Assembly (NCBI GenBank): GCA_002709005.1
Contig: PAPH01000048.1
Span: forward strand, 1 to 64,000
Length of the DNA: 64,000 bases
Direction of reading: 5' to 3'
From: Hyphomicrobiales bacterium
Lineage (GTDB): Bacteria > Pseudomonadota > Alphaproteobacteria > Rhizobiales > Rhizobiaceae
A model generated the notes under the pieces. That model ran no database searches and was not told where the DNA came from. It was given only the letters and a program-made list of their open reading frames with translations. A program made the position numbers and the translations under genes. This document shows, one piece after another, positions 26,434-35,538 of this stretch. Numbering within the stretch: position 1 is the stretch's first letter; each line of letters opens with the position of its first letter.

Positions 26434-27729
26434 TTAGTTCATCAGCGTGTTGGTCTCGGCGACGATCTGCTTGAGACCGTCCTCCGGGGTCACCTCACCG
26501 CGCATGACCGCGCCGATGACGTCGCGCTGGGTGCGCCAGATGCGCACCGAGTCACCACCCGGATAGCCGGCCCACGGCAGCGAGCGGTCGGCCTGCAGCG
26601 AAGCGGTCTTCACGTTCGGATGCTCGACGTAATAGGATTCGAGGTAGTCCGGGCCGGTCGCCTTCTTGTTGGTCGGCAGGTAGCCGGTGATACGCACGAT
26701 CATGTCCTGCGCCTGCGGCCCGGTGATGAACTTGAGGTACTTCCAGGCAGCCTGCTGCTTGGCTTCGTCCTGGGTGAGGATCACCGCCGAATTGCCGCCC
26801 GTCGGCACGCCGCCATTTTCCTTGTCTTCCTGCGGGAAGGTTGCGGTCTTCAACTCGAACCGGTCACCGACGAGGCCTTCCACGGTCTGCACGTGAGCCG
26901 GGGTCGAGAAGATGAAGCCGGTACGCCCGGCGCCGAACTGCTGGCGCGACTGATCCCAGTCGAGAAGGTTCTGGCCGCCTTCGGTGACGAAACGGCGGGT
27001 CAGCTTCAGCGCGTTGAGGCCCTTTTCATTGTCGAACGCCACCTGCTTGGTTTCGTCGTCCACGAGCTTGCCGCCCTGCTGGAAGATCAGCGCCTGCCAC
27101 AGCCAGTCATCCGGCCAGCCGTTGATGTCGTAGCCGATGCCGGCGATTTCCGGATCGAGCGCGTGGATCTTGGCGGCGAGATCGATCAGGCCGTCGAAGG
27201 TGGTCGGCATGTTGTCCGGGTCGCCGCCGGCCTTCTTCACCAGATCGGCGTTGATGTACATGATCGGCGAGGAGGCGTTGACCGGCAGGCCATACTGCTT
27301 GCCGTCGATCTGGCCGAGAGCGGCCATCTTCGGGGAGTAGTTCTCATCGAGAAACGCTTGTCCGCCCTCGGCTTCGATGAACGGACCGAGATCGGTGATC
27401 TGGTTGCGCGGTTCGAGTGAGTGAACCAGCTCGGCGGTCAGGTTGTAGCCCGAGAAATAGACATCCGGCAGGTTCCCGGTGACGGCAGCGCGCAGGACCT
27501 GCTGCTGGCCTTCGTTGTAACCCGGCGCGGGTGCCAGGAAGTTGATCTTGATGTCGGGGTTGTTCTTCATGAATTCATCGGCCAGCGGCTGATGAAACTT
27601 GGTGAATCCCGGCAGGTTGTAGAGCACCTCGAGCGTGACCGGCTCGTCGGCGAAGGCCGGTGCGGCGATGCCGGGAAGAGCAAGGGCTGCGACGAGACCG
27701 CTCATGACGGTACGACGATTGAGTTTCAT
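26434..27729 (-). CDS. Extracellular solute-binding protein (UgpB/MalE-like, family 1)
   Basis: The 431-residue periplasmic protein has a clear Sec signal (MSGLVAALALPGIAAPAFA) with cleavage near 27. The mature part shows the family 1 fold: LEVLYNLPGFTKFHQPLADE, LPDVYFSGYN, YGLPVNASSPIMYIN and the C-terminal WKYLKFITGPQAQD. It should bind the solute of the downstream importer. UgpB-like proteins bind glycerol 3-phosphate or glycerophosphocholine, and the trailing phosphodiesterase gene suggests a glycerophosphodiester. The ATG at 27729 has a GGAG site. Confidence 0.88.
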   Translation of the reverse strand: MKLNRRTVMSGLVAALALPGIAAPAFADEPVTLEVLYNLPGFTKFHQPLADEFMKNNPDIKINFLAPAPGYNEGQQQVLRAAVTGNLPDVYFSGYNLTAELVHSLEPRNQITDLGPFIEAEGGQAFLDENYSPKMAALGQIDGKQYGLPVNASSPIMYINADLVKKAGGDPDNMPTTFDGLIDLAAKIHALDPEIAGIGYDINGWPDDWLWQALIFQQGGKLVDDETKQVAFDNEKGLNALKLTRRFVTEGGQNLLDWDQSRQQFGAGRTGFIFSTPAHVQTVEGLVGDRFELKTATFPQEDKENGGVPTGGNSAVILTQDEAKQQAAWKYLKFITGPQAQDMIVRITGYLPTNKKATGPDYLESYYVEHPNVKTASLQADRSLPWAGYPGGDSVRIWRTQRDVIGAVMRGEVTPEDGLKQIVAETNTLMN

Positions 27730-27760
27730 GGATGTGTCTCCAATGCGGTTGAGAGAGGGA

Positions 27761-28582
27761 TTACTTGACGCCGGTCATGGTGATGCCTGCGATGAAGTGG
27801 CGTCGGGCAAGCAGGAAGCAGACGAGCATGGGCGCGGTGATCAGGGCGGCACCCGCCATCAGCGCACCGTAATTGGCGCCGGATTCGACATCGGCGAAGA
27901 ACAGCATTCCCAGCGGCGGCGGGGCGAGATTGATGTCGGTGACCACGATCATCGGCCAGTAAAGGTCGTTCCAGTGGGCTACCAGCGAGAAGACGGAGAA
28001 AGCTGCCAGTGAGGGCAAGGAGCCGCGCAGCACCAGCCCCCAGCAGATTTCCATTTCCGAAAACCCGTCCATCCGCGCCGCCTCGATGATTTCGTCGGGA
28101 TAGCTGCGGAACGACTGGTGAAAGAGGAAGATGGCGAAGACCGAAAGGAAGAACGGCGCCATCATCGCGAAATAGGTGTTGAGCAGTTCGAGCTTGGCAA
28201 GCCCGACAAAGAGCGGCAGTGCGAGCGCCTGCATCGGCACGCAAAGGGCTGCGATGACGAGCGTCAGGAGAAGCTTCCGGCCCGGGAATTTCAGCTTCGC
28301 CAGCGCATAGGCAGCCGGCACCGCGGTCAGGACCTGCACCGCGAGAATGCCGAAACAGACGAACGCGCCGTTGAGCATGAAGCGGGCCATCGGCACCTGC
28401 CGGGCGGCGCGCTCAAAGTTCTCGCCGGCGGAGAAATCCTTCGGGATAGGCCACAGCGAGATGTCGAAGATCTCGGCAGGCGAGCGGATGGAGGTGAGGA
28501 ACATCCAGTAGAAGGGCAAAAGCATCACGAAGGCGCCAGCCGCGAGTACCAGATGCGGAAGGTATGAGCGAAGCCGCGCCAT
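27761..28582 (-). CDS. ABC importer permease (UgpE/MalG type)
   Basis: The 273-residue inner-membrane protein has six predicted helices (first LVLAAGAFVMLLPFYWMFL) and the EAA loop EIIEAARMDGFSEMEICWGL, with the G at the expected place for MalG-like subunits. It pairs with the UgpA-like permease just upstream; the stop and start overlap by one base (TGATG at 28580-28584). The longer frame to 28837 is not used because the ATG at 28582 fits the family N-terminus. Confidence 0.92.
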   Translation of the reverse strand: MARLRSYLPHLVLAAGAFVMLLPFYWMFLTSIRSPAEIFDISLWPIPKDFSAGENFERAARQVPMARFMLNGAFVCFGILAVQVLTAVPAAYALAKLKFPGRKLLLTLVIAALCVPMQALALPLFVGLAKLELLNTYFAMMAPFFLSVFAIFLFHQSFRSYPDEIIEAARMDGFSEMEICWGLVLRGSLPSLAAFSVFSLVAHWNDLYWPMIVVTDINLAPPPLGMLFFADVESGANYGALMAGAALITAPMLVCFLLARRHFIAGITMTGVK

Positions 28583-29511
28583 CAGTAGTGCACCTTCCGG
28601 TCGAGATGGACAGTCTGCCCGATGGAGAGCACGAGGATGATGGCGAGGAAGATCAGCGTCAGGGCAGCCGCATAACCGGTGTTCGAATATTCGAAGCCCT
28701 CGAGATAGAGCGAGAACAGAAGCACCTCGGAGCCGAAGCGACCCTTGGTCAGCACGGCCACCGTCTCGAACACCTTGAAGGCGGAGATCGAAGTGGTGAC
28801 GACGACGAAGAGCGTGGTCGGCCCGAGCATCGGCCATGTGACGGTGAAGAAACGATCGATCGGGTTCTTCGCGCCGTCGAGGCGGGCCGCTTCATAGAGA
28901 TCCTGCGGGATCGCGGTCAGACCCGCCAGAAACAGCACCATGTTGAAGCCGAGCACCTGCCAGACTCCGATCATCGCCATTGTCGGGATCAGAAGGGAGG
29001 GATCGGAGAGAAACGAGACCGGCTCGAAGCCGAACCATTTGATCGCGGCATTGACCGGCCCGATCGAGGGGTGGAGCAGGAACTGCCACACCGTTGCCAT
29101 GGCAACCAGCGTCGCGGTCACCGGAAGGAAATAGGCCGCTTCCCAGAACGCGCGGCTGCGCCTGCGCCCCTGCACCAGAAGCGCCACGCCAAGCGCCAGT
29201 CCGACGCCGAGTGGAATGACGATCAGGGCGTAGATGACAGTGTTCTTCATCGCGCGCATGAACACCTGGTCGCTGAAGGCTTGGACGAAATTGTCGATGC
29301 CGATGAAGCGTGTCGAAAGCGCACCCAATTGGTAGTCGGTCACCGAAAACACGGCGAGAACGATGACCGGGACCACGTAGATCGCGAGGAGCAGAAGAAC
29401 AGCGGGCGCGACGAACAGGAAGCCGCGCCGCATCATCTTCCACTCTCCGGAAGCCCGACGTTTCGCGCCTTCGCCAGCCCGTGCGGCTTCGAGTTCGGCA
29501 ACCGCGCTCAT
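28582..29511 (-). CDS. ABC importer permease (UgpA/MalF type)
   Basis: The 309-residue permease has six hydrophobic helices and the EAA motif in QDLYEAARLDGAKNPIDRF. The first helix is preceded by a polar N-tail of about 28 residues. It overlaps the ATPase gene by ATGA. With the UgpE-like subunit it forms the channel of the sugar-phosphate-type importer. Confidence 0.92.
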   Translation of the reverse strand: MSAVAELEAARAGEGAKRRASGEWKMMRRGFLFVAPAVLLLLAIYVVPVIVLAVFSVTDYQLGALSTRFIGIDNFVQAFSDQVFMRAMKNTVIYALIVIPLGVGLALGVALLVQGRRRSRAFWEAAYFLPVTATLVAMATVWQFLLHPSIGPVNAAIKWFGFEPVSFLSDPSLLIPTMAMIGVWQVLGFNMVLFLAGLTAIPQDLYEAARLDGAKNPIDRFFTVTWPMLGPTTLFVVVTTSISAFKVFETVAVLTKGRFGSEVLLFSLYLEGFEYSNTGYAAALTLIFLAIILVLSIGQTVHLDRKVHY

Positions 29512-30656
29512 GCCACCAGTTCCCGGTGCGACAGTCCGGCAAGCCGCTGGCCGTCGACACCGAACAGGTGCGCGCGGTCCGCCTTCACCGTGACGGCAAA
29601 CACGCCGTCGTCGCCCGCCGGCAGCGGATCCGAGGCACCCAGACGCAATGTGATCCGGTGGGAGGAATCATCGAGAAGGCTTGTATGGACGAACCGGTCT
29701 GCACCGTGCATTTCGATCCGTTCGATCCGCACCTTCAGGCCCGTGGCGGCGGGCACGAGATCCTCGGCCCGCACGCCCAGTGTTGCGACCTGACCGGCGC
29801 GCGATCCGGACGCGCCGATATTCAGCACCTTGCCGTAGGCGCTGACCGAGCCGTTTTCGGCGATTTCCACCGGGATGAGATTGATCGCCGGCGAGCCGAT
29901 GAAGCGGGCAACCGTCAGGCTCGCCGGGCGCTGATAGAGATCGGACGGGGTGCCGAGCTGCTCGATCCGTCCCTCGCTCATCAGGGCGATACGATTAGAC
30001 ATCGTCATCGCCTCGACCTGATCGTGCGTGACATAGATGAACGTCGCGCCCAGCCGCCGGTGCAGGTTCGCGAGCTCGTCGCGCATATGGGCGCGCAGCT
30101 TGGCGTCGAGATTGGAGAGCGGCTCGTCCATCAGAAAGGCCGCCGGAGACCGCACGAGCGCCCGGGCAAGTGCCACGCGCTGGCGCTGGCCGCCCGAAAG
30201 CTGTGCCGGCTTACGGTCGAGAAGATGGGCGATCTGCAGCGTTTCGGCAGCCTCGCCGACGCGGACGTCGATCTCTTGGAGCGTGGCGGCGGGTGCCGTC
30301 ATCCGGCCGATCAGCGGCATGCGTCCGGCGAGCGACAGATTGCGCATGCGAAGCGGGGTGGCGATGTTCTCACGCACCGTCATGTGCGGATAGAGCGCGT
30401 AAGACTGGAAGACCATGGCGAGGTTGCGGTCGCTCGGGTCCATCTCGGTAACATCGTTGTCAGCGATCAGCACGCGACCCCGGTCTGGCCGTTCGAGGCC
30501 CGCGATGATCCTCAGAAGCGTTGACTTGCCACAACCCGACATGCCGACGAGAGAGAGGAATTCGCCCGGGCGCACGGCGAGATCTATGCCCTTCAGCACG
30601 TCTTCCGCGCCGAAGCGCTTGCCGATGCCTTTGATCTCGAGCGAATTTCGTGTCAT
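29508..30656 (-). CDS. ABC importer ATPase (UgpC/MsmX type)
   Basis: The 382-residue ATPase has Walker A VGMSGCGKST, Q-loop AMVFQSYALYPHM, signature LSGGQRQRVALARALV, Walker B AFLMDEPLSNLDAKL and switch H in YVTHDQVEAM, plus a C-terminal OB-type regulatory domain (from about 240) as in CUT1 importers. The insertion RMTAPAATLQEID before the signature is slightly long. The ATG at 30656 has GGAG 9 bases upstream; an ATG at 30668 is possible. It is the first gene of the operon. Confidence 0.93.
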   Translation of the reverse strand: MTRNSLEIKGIGKRFGAEDVLKGIDLAVRPGEFLSLVGMSGCGKSTLLRIIAGLERPDRGRVLIADNDVTEMDPSDRNLAMVFQSYALYPHMTVRENIATPLRMRNLSLAGRMPLIGRMTAPAATLQEIDVRVGEAAETLQIAHLLDRKPAQLSGGQRQRVALARALVRSPAAFLMDEPLSNLDAKLRAHMRDELANLHRRLGATFIYVTHDQVEAMTMSNRIALMSEGRIEQLGTPSDLYQRPASLTVARFIGSPAINLIPVEIAENGSVSAYGKVLNIGASGSRAGQVATLGVRAEDLVPAATGLKVRIERIEMHGADRFVHTSLLDDSSHRITLRLGASDPLPAGDDGVFAVTVKADRAHLFGVDGQRLAGLSHRELVA

Positions 30657-30688
30657 CCGGAACTCCATATTTCGGCACCGTATTGGGA

Positions 30689-30702
30689 CCGTCAGATGAC
30701 GG
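30689..30702. promoter_or_regulatory. Short palindrome upstream of the ABC importer
   Basis: CCGTCA (30689-30694) and TGACGG (30697-30702) are perfect inverse repeats with a GA centre, 33 bases upstream of the ATPase start codon. It could be an operator or a leader hairpin. No regulator gene adjoins the operon, so the partner is unknown. Confidence 0.35.
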
Positions 30703-30828
30703 GCCGACGACAGTTCCGCGAAGCTTTGATGACAAGCCCCAGTTCCGGCGGCCCTGACGCGCCGCATGCTTGCACGGCCGGCAACGCCGCAATCAGAAGA
30801 CGCCGCGGTCCGAACGGGCCCGAAATAC

Positions 30829-30860
30829 GAAAAAGCTCCCGCCGGATCGTTGCGGGAGCT
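30829..30860 (-). terminator. Rho-independent terminator of the exbB-exbD-tonB transcript
   Basis: On the minus strand AGCTCCCGC pairs with GCGGGAGCT (30852-30860 and 30834-30842, 9-base perfect stem, 9-base loop), followed by a run of Ts (complement of the A-run 30830-30834). It lies about 100 bases after the tonB stop and closes the haem-uptake transcript. Confidence 0.85.
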
Positions 30861-30961
30861 CAAGGTTGTTTAGTGGCCGGATGGAATGACGGCAGCGCTC
30901 GCCGGGGAAGACGAGGCGGGCGCGTTTGCCTGCCCGGCATCCGCCGGGAGCGTTGCGGCGC

Positions 30962-31852
30962 CTACCTTCTCGAGAACCGGACCGGGGCGGTGATCGTCTT
31001 GTTGACGCCGGGCGGCGGTTTGGGAACCGGGGAGGCGCGGCGCACAAGCGACAGGACTTCGTTGTCGAGCGCCGTGTAGCCGGAGGAGCGAGCGATGGAG
31101 GCGGAACGGACATTGCCCCCGGCGTCGATGCTGAAGCGGACATAGACGATGCCCTCCTCTCCGCGCCGCCGCGCGTCACCCGGATAGCGCTTGCGGCGCT
31201 CCAGATGGGCCATGAGGCGGGACTGCCAGCGAGCCATCTGCGCCTTCGATACGCCCGTCGAGGTCTGGCTGGCGGCGTTTCGCCGGGACTTCTTGGCCTG
31301 CGCCTGCGCCTTGCGCGTGGCCTCGGAGGCGACCTGCTGCTTCTGCGGAGCGGGCTTGCTGGTTTTCTTGACGGGTGGCTTCCTCGGCTTTTGCTTTTCC
31401 GCCACTTCCCGCTTCGGCGGGGTCGGTCGCGGCGTTGGCAACGGAACCGCGGCGTCGGGCAGCATTGCCAAGGCATCCTCGGTGGGCTCCTCCTCTTCCA
31501 CCGGATCCTCGACCGGTTCGGCTTCAGCTTCCTCCGCCGGTTCGGTCACATCCTCGATGATCTCTTCGGGCGGAGTCTCTTCCGATTTCACTTCCTCGGT
31601 GGGCGTGCTCGCGTCGGCATCCTGCACCTGTTCGGAGATCTCGGTCTCCTCTGTCTCGACGGCTTCCGGCAGGGCCGCCAGATCGATCATGATAGCGGCG
31701 GGCGGAGCATGGTCGGCGGCGACCGCGGGATCTTCGCGCATCATCCAGGCCGCCGCGCCCAGATGAACGGCCAGAACCACCGCGGCCGCCCCCGTCCACA
31801 TGGCCGCCCCGGCAAGGCGGCCGCTCCCGCGCTGCCAGGCGGGACCGCTCAT
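30962..31852 (-). CDS. tonB: TonB energy transducer
   Basis: The 296-residue protein has one N-terminal signal-anchor helix (about 17-37), a long periplasmic spacer and a C-terminal TonB domain (about 215-296, RKRYPGDARRRGEEGIVYVR, then FSIDAGGNVRSASIARSSGY). The spacer is unusual in order: a very acidic Glu-rich half (about 65-125) and then a Pro/Lys-rich half. It couples proton motive force from ExbB/ExbD to the receptor encoded upstream. It overlaps exbD by ATGA and is followed by a strong terminator. Confidence 0.93.
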   Translation of the reverse strand: MSGPAWQRGSGRLAGAAMWTGAAAVVLAVHLGAAAWMMREDPAVAADHAPPAAIMIDLAALPEAVETEETEISEQVQDADASTPTEEVKSEETPPEEIIEDVTEPAEEAEAEPVEDPVEEEEPTEDALAMLPDAAVPLPTPRPTPPKREVAEKQKPRKPPVKKTSKPAPQKQQVASEATRKAQAQAKKSRRNAASQTSTGVSKAQMARWQSRLMAHLERRKRYPGDARRRGEEGIVYVRFSIDAGGNVRSASIARSSGYTALDNEVLSLVRRASPVPKPPPGVNKTITAPVRFSRR

Positions 31853-32376
31853 TTGGCAGGCTCGGGAGCCGCCGATGCGCCAGGACGCGGCTCATCGCCA
31901 ACGCCGGCTTCATCAGCACCATCGGCGGCGGCTGTACCCGTGCCCGCTTCCGCGCCTTGCGTCTTTTCCAGACCCACCAGCGCGATCTTGAGATAGCCCG
32001 CGTCGCGCAAGAGGTTCATCACGTCCATGACATCGCCATAGTCCACCGCGCGGTCGGCGCGCAGGAAGATGCGCGTCTCGCGGTCGCTTTCGGTCAGACC
32101 GTCGATCGCCACGCCCAGCCCTTCGCGCGCCACCTCTTCCTCGCCCAGATGCAACGACAGGTCCGGTTGCAGGCTGACATAGACCGGCTCGTCGGGCCGC
32201 TCTTTCGGCTGGGCGGTCGACGCCGGCAGGTCGACATCGACATCGACCGTCGCAAGCGGCGCCGCGACCATGAAAATGATCAGCAACACCAGCATGATGT
32301 CGATGAAGGGAACGATATTGATCTCGCTGTTTTCCTCGGGCAGCGATCCCGCGTTCCTGCGAATGCCTCCGGCCAT
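31849..32376 (-). CDS. exbD: ExbD-type biopolymer transport protein
   Basis: The 175-residue product has the ExbD start NSEINIVPFIDIMLVLLIIF with the membrane Asp essential for proton transfer (INIVPFID), then a periplasmic domain (about 45-140, YVSLQPDLSLHLG). The last 30 residues are an Ala/Gly-rich tail beyond the usual ExbD end. It lies five bases after exbB and overlaps tonB by four. Confidence 0.94.
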   Translation of the reverse strand: MAGGIRRNAGSLPEENSEINIVPFIDIMLVLLIIFMVAAPLATVDVDVDLPASTAQPKERPDEPVYVSLQPDLSLHLGEEEVAREGLGVAIDGLTESDRETRIFLRADRAVDYGDVMDVMNLLRDAGYLKIALVGLEKTQGAEAGTGTAAADGADEAGVGDEPRPGASAAPEPAK

Positions 32377-32381
32377 GGCGT

Positions 32382-33542
<1,161 letters not shown>

Positions 33543-33582
33543 CTTTTGTCCTTTTGTTCCAGGCCCGTGACCGGGTTGCGGG

Positions 33583-34188
33583 TCACGGGTTGATATCAGG
33601 CGAAATGCGGGTGGACCCGGGAGCCGCAGCGTCGGGCGAGAGCTGCCGGTGTCCCAGCCGCCGGCGCAGCCGGGCGGTCGCCCGCATCTGCTGGACGATC
33701 GCGTGCAGATCGCAGTCGAGGCACCCGATCCGGCTGCCGCCTGACACATTTCCCAGATCCGCAACGGTAAAATCATCGAATACGGAGAGAAAGGAGCCGA
33801 GCGCCGACCGATGCAGCGCATCGAATTCACCCGTCGCTCCGACATGTTCCGTCTCGGGCCAGGGCTCCTCCGGCCAGCCGCTGTGCCGCTGCTCCCCCTG
33901 CACCCCATCGTTGAATGACGGCTCCATCAGCCGGATGATGGCGCCGAGCCGGATTTCGCTGGCCGGCCGCGTCAGCCGGATGCCGCCGCCCCGGCCCCGG
34001 ACGCTTTCCAGCCAGCCGTCCCGCACCAGCCGGGCCACCACCTGAGCGGCGTGATCCTTCGTCGTCCCGGCGAAACCGGCCGCCTGCCGGGTGGTGATCG
34101 CCCGGCCGCTTCCCGGCCCCGCGCCGCTGCGCTCGCACAAGGCCAGAACCTGAACCGCAATCTCGGCCTGTCGCGTTAGTCTCATCAT
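33583..34188 (-). CDS. Rrf2-family transcriptional regulator, lacking the usual Fe-S cysteines
   Basis: The 201-residue protein has the Rrf2 winged HTH: MRLTRQAEIAVQVLALCE, KDHAAQVVARLVRDGWLESV, then RGRGGGIRLTRPASEI. Rrf2 regulators such as RirA, IscR and NsrR carry three Cys near residues 90-105. Here that segment (MEPSFNDGVQGEQRHSGWPE) has none. Two cysteines occur later as CLDC (156 and 159). It may therefore sense something else, or bind metal through the CxxC plus histidines. Located between DUF454 and exbB, it may control this TonB/haem locus. The start is 34188 or 34185. Confidence 0.85.
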   Translation of the reverse strand: MMRLTRQAEIAVQVLALCERSGAGPGSGRAITTRQAAGFAGTTKDHAAQVVARLVRDGWLESVRGRGGGIRLTRPASEIRLGAIIRLMEPSFNDGVQGEQRHSGWPEEPWPETEHVGATGEFDALHRSALGSFLSVFDDFTVADLGNVSGGSRIGCLDCDLHAIVQQMRATARLRRRLGHRQLSPDAAAPGSTRISPDINP

Positions 34189-34246
34189 CGCCCGTTTCCT
34201 CCGTCCTTGGTCACGCTAGTGCCGGCCTCATTTCACGCTGGACACT

Positions 34247-34768
34247 TCAATCATCGGCCCGCAGCGTGGCTTGGCGCTTGGGCCGGGTGCCGACATAGGC
34301 TGCGCTGGCAAGCAAGACCGCCGCGACGAGGGCGGCCGCCAACGGGCCCGGTTGCGCCGCGCCCCAGAACAGCAAGTAACCGCACGCCATACCCGCCAAG
34401 GCGGTCGCCTTCGCCCGGCGCGGCACCGCGCCGTATTCTCGCCAGTCGACGATCACCGGTCCAAGTCGCGGATGGCTCAGCATCCAGGCTTCCAGACGCG
34501 GCGACGACCGGCCGAAGAACCAGGCCGCCAGGATCAGGAAGATAGTTGTCGGCATCACGGGCAGAAACGCGCCGATCACGCCGAGCAGAAGCATCAAGAA
34601 GCCGAGCGCGACGAATCCCGCGCGGCGTGCCAGCTCCAGCGGACCCGACGATCCCTGCCTGCTTGCCGACGAATACCGTTTGGCCGCGCGCTCGCTGGCA
34701 ATGGCTGGCTCGCGCACGGCAAAACGGGCCTGCCGATCGACGTGTTGGCGATCAGCGGGCAAAGACAT
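34247..34768 (-). CDS. DUF454 (YbaN family) membrane protein
   Basis: The 173-residue product has the DUF454 signature: FLMLLLGVIGAFLPVMPTTI, then FLILAAWFFGRSSPRLEAW and the Leu-rich C-terminal helices LLFWGAAQPGPLAAALVAA. Three to four membrane segments are predicted after a polar 48-residue N-terminus. Its function is not established in the family. Its start lies 17 bases inside the haem oxygenase gene, which suggests coupled expression; DUF454 genes next to haem oxygenase genes are a recurrent pairing as I recall, not checked here. The ATG at 34768 was chosen over the longer frame to 35044. Confidence 0.85.
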   Translation of the reverse strand: MSLPADRQHVDRQARFAVREPAIASERAAKRYSSASRQGSSGPLELARRAGFVALGFLMLLLGVIGAFLPVMPTTIFLILAAWFFGRSSPRLEAWMLSHPRLGPVIVDWREYGAVPRRAKATALAGMACGYLLFWGAAQPGPLAAALVAAVLLASAAYVGTRPKRQATLRADD

Positions 34769-35363
34769 CGCGCACCAGCCCCGAGACCCGTCCAAAGGCG
34801 GTTTCGGCCCCGGCGACCACCCGCGCCTCCTCGTCTTCCGACAGGGCCACCGTATCGAGAGCGGCGGTAAAGGTCCGCCAGTGCAGGCCGCGCCCCTCCG
34901 GCGCTCCGGCCAGATGCCGCGCGCCGAACGTTTCCGAAAGGTCCAGCTTCTCCTTTGCCCATTTGAGCAGGAAAGCGGCCCCCATATTCGAGCCTTCCGC
35001 CACATAGAGCCAACCCAGCGTGGTGGGCAGATCGGCGGGTTCACCAGCCGCGAAAGCCGGCAAGGACGAGAATGCCGCCGGTTCCGTGCCGAGATCGGCC
35101 AGATCCTGCTCGATCAGCGGCAGCCGCCGCCGACCCTGCAAATCCGGCAGCAGGACATCCAGCGCGGCATTGGCATAGAGCGCATCGATGTCCCGGTGGA
35201 AGCCGTGCTGCACCTTTACGAATTGCGCATACCGTTCGCGGCTGGAAAACGGCTCATGGGTCATGATCGATTGGTCCAGCCCCTCATGCGCCGCATGCGT
35301 TGCAGCCTTCAGGCGCTTTGAGCGGGAGAGAGCGGGAGGAGTCTCGAGTATGTCAGTGGTCAC
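34752..35363 (-). CDS. Biliverdin-producing haem oxygenase
   Basis: The 203-residue enzyme cleaves haem to biliverdin, CO and free iron. The proximal His is in KAATHAAHEGLD (His about 26) and the distal glycine helix is LGWLYVAEGSNMGAAFL, the characteristic YVxEGSxxG motif. Length fits bacterial HmuO/HemO/BphO enzymes. No phytochrome gene adjoins, so a role in iron release from imported haem is likelier than chromophore synthesis. It starts with GTG (35363) after a strong AGGAAAGG site. It lies downstream of the receptor gene in the same direction. Confidence 0.9.
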   Translation of the reverse strand: MTTDILETPPALSRSKRLKAATHAAHEGLDQSIMTHEPFSSRERYAQFVKVQHGFHRDIDALYANAALDVLLPDLQGRRRLPLIEQDLADLGTEPAAFSSLPAFAAGEPADLPTTLGWLYVAEGSNMGAAFLLKWAKEKLDLSETFGARHLAGAPEGRGLHWRTFTAALDTVALSEDEEARVVAGAETAFGRVSGLVRDVFAR

Positions 35364-35425
35364 GGTCAGCCTTTCCTGGATCGGTCCCCCAAGCGCGAAA
35401 TGGGGCCTCTATTGTTAAGACGAAT

Positions 35426-35463
35426 GAGCGGCCCCGTTTTCTCAGTCCGCTCGCGCTTTTTTT
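35426..35463. other. Terminator-like hairpin between the receptor and haem oxygenase genes
   Basis: GAGCGG (35426-35431) and CCGCTC (35447-35452) form a 6-base stem. On the plus strand it is followed by GCGC and a T-run, but there is no plus-strand gene here. On the minus strand, the actual transcription direction, no T-run follows, so it is not a clear terminator. It may mark an antisense transcript end or be chance. The whole gap 35364-35538 has no gene. Confidence 0.25.
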
Positions 35464-35538
35464 CATTGCGCCAGCACATTCGGAGCGAAGCGGAGAACAC
35501 AAGTGCCGTTTCCGACGCTCGCACCGCCGCCCCGGACG

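Larger units (their letters stand above)
30657..30961. other. Gene-free region between tonB and the ABC importer operon
   Basis: This 305-base gap contains the tonB terminator (30829-30860) and must hold the promoter of the ABC importer operon. No good -35/-10 pair was recognised. The only clear element besides the terminator is a short palindrome at 30689-30702. Confidence 0.6.

Noticed and set aside
35426-35463. A terminator for a plus-strand transcript between the receptor and haem oxygenase genes
   Set aside because: There is no plus-strand gene in the area, so the T-run after the stem has no clear client.
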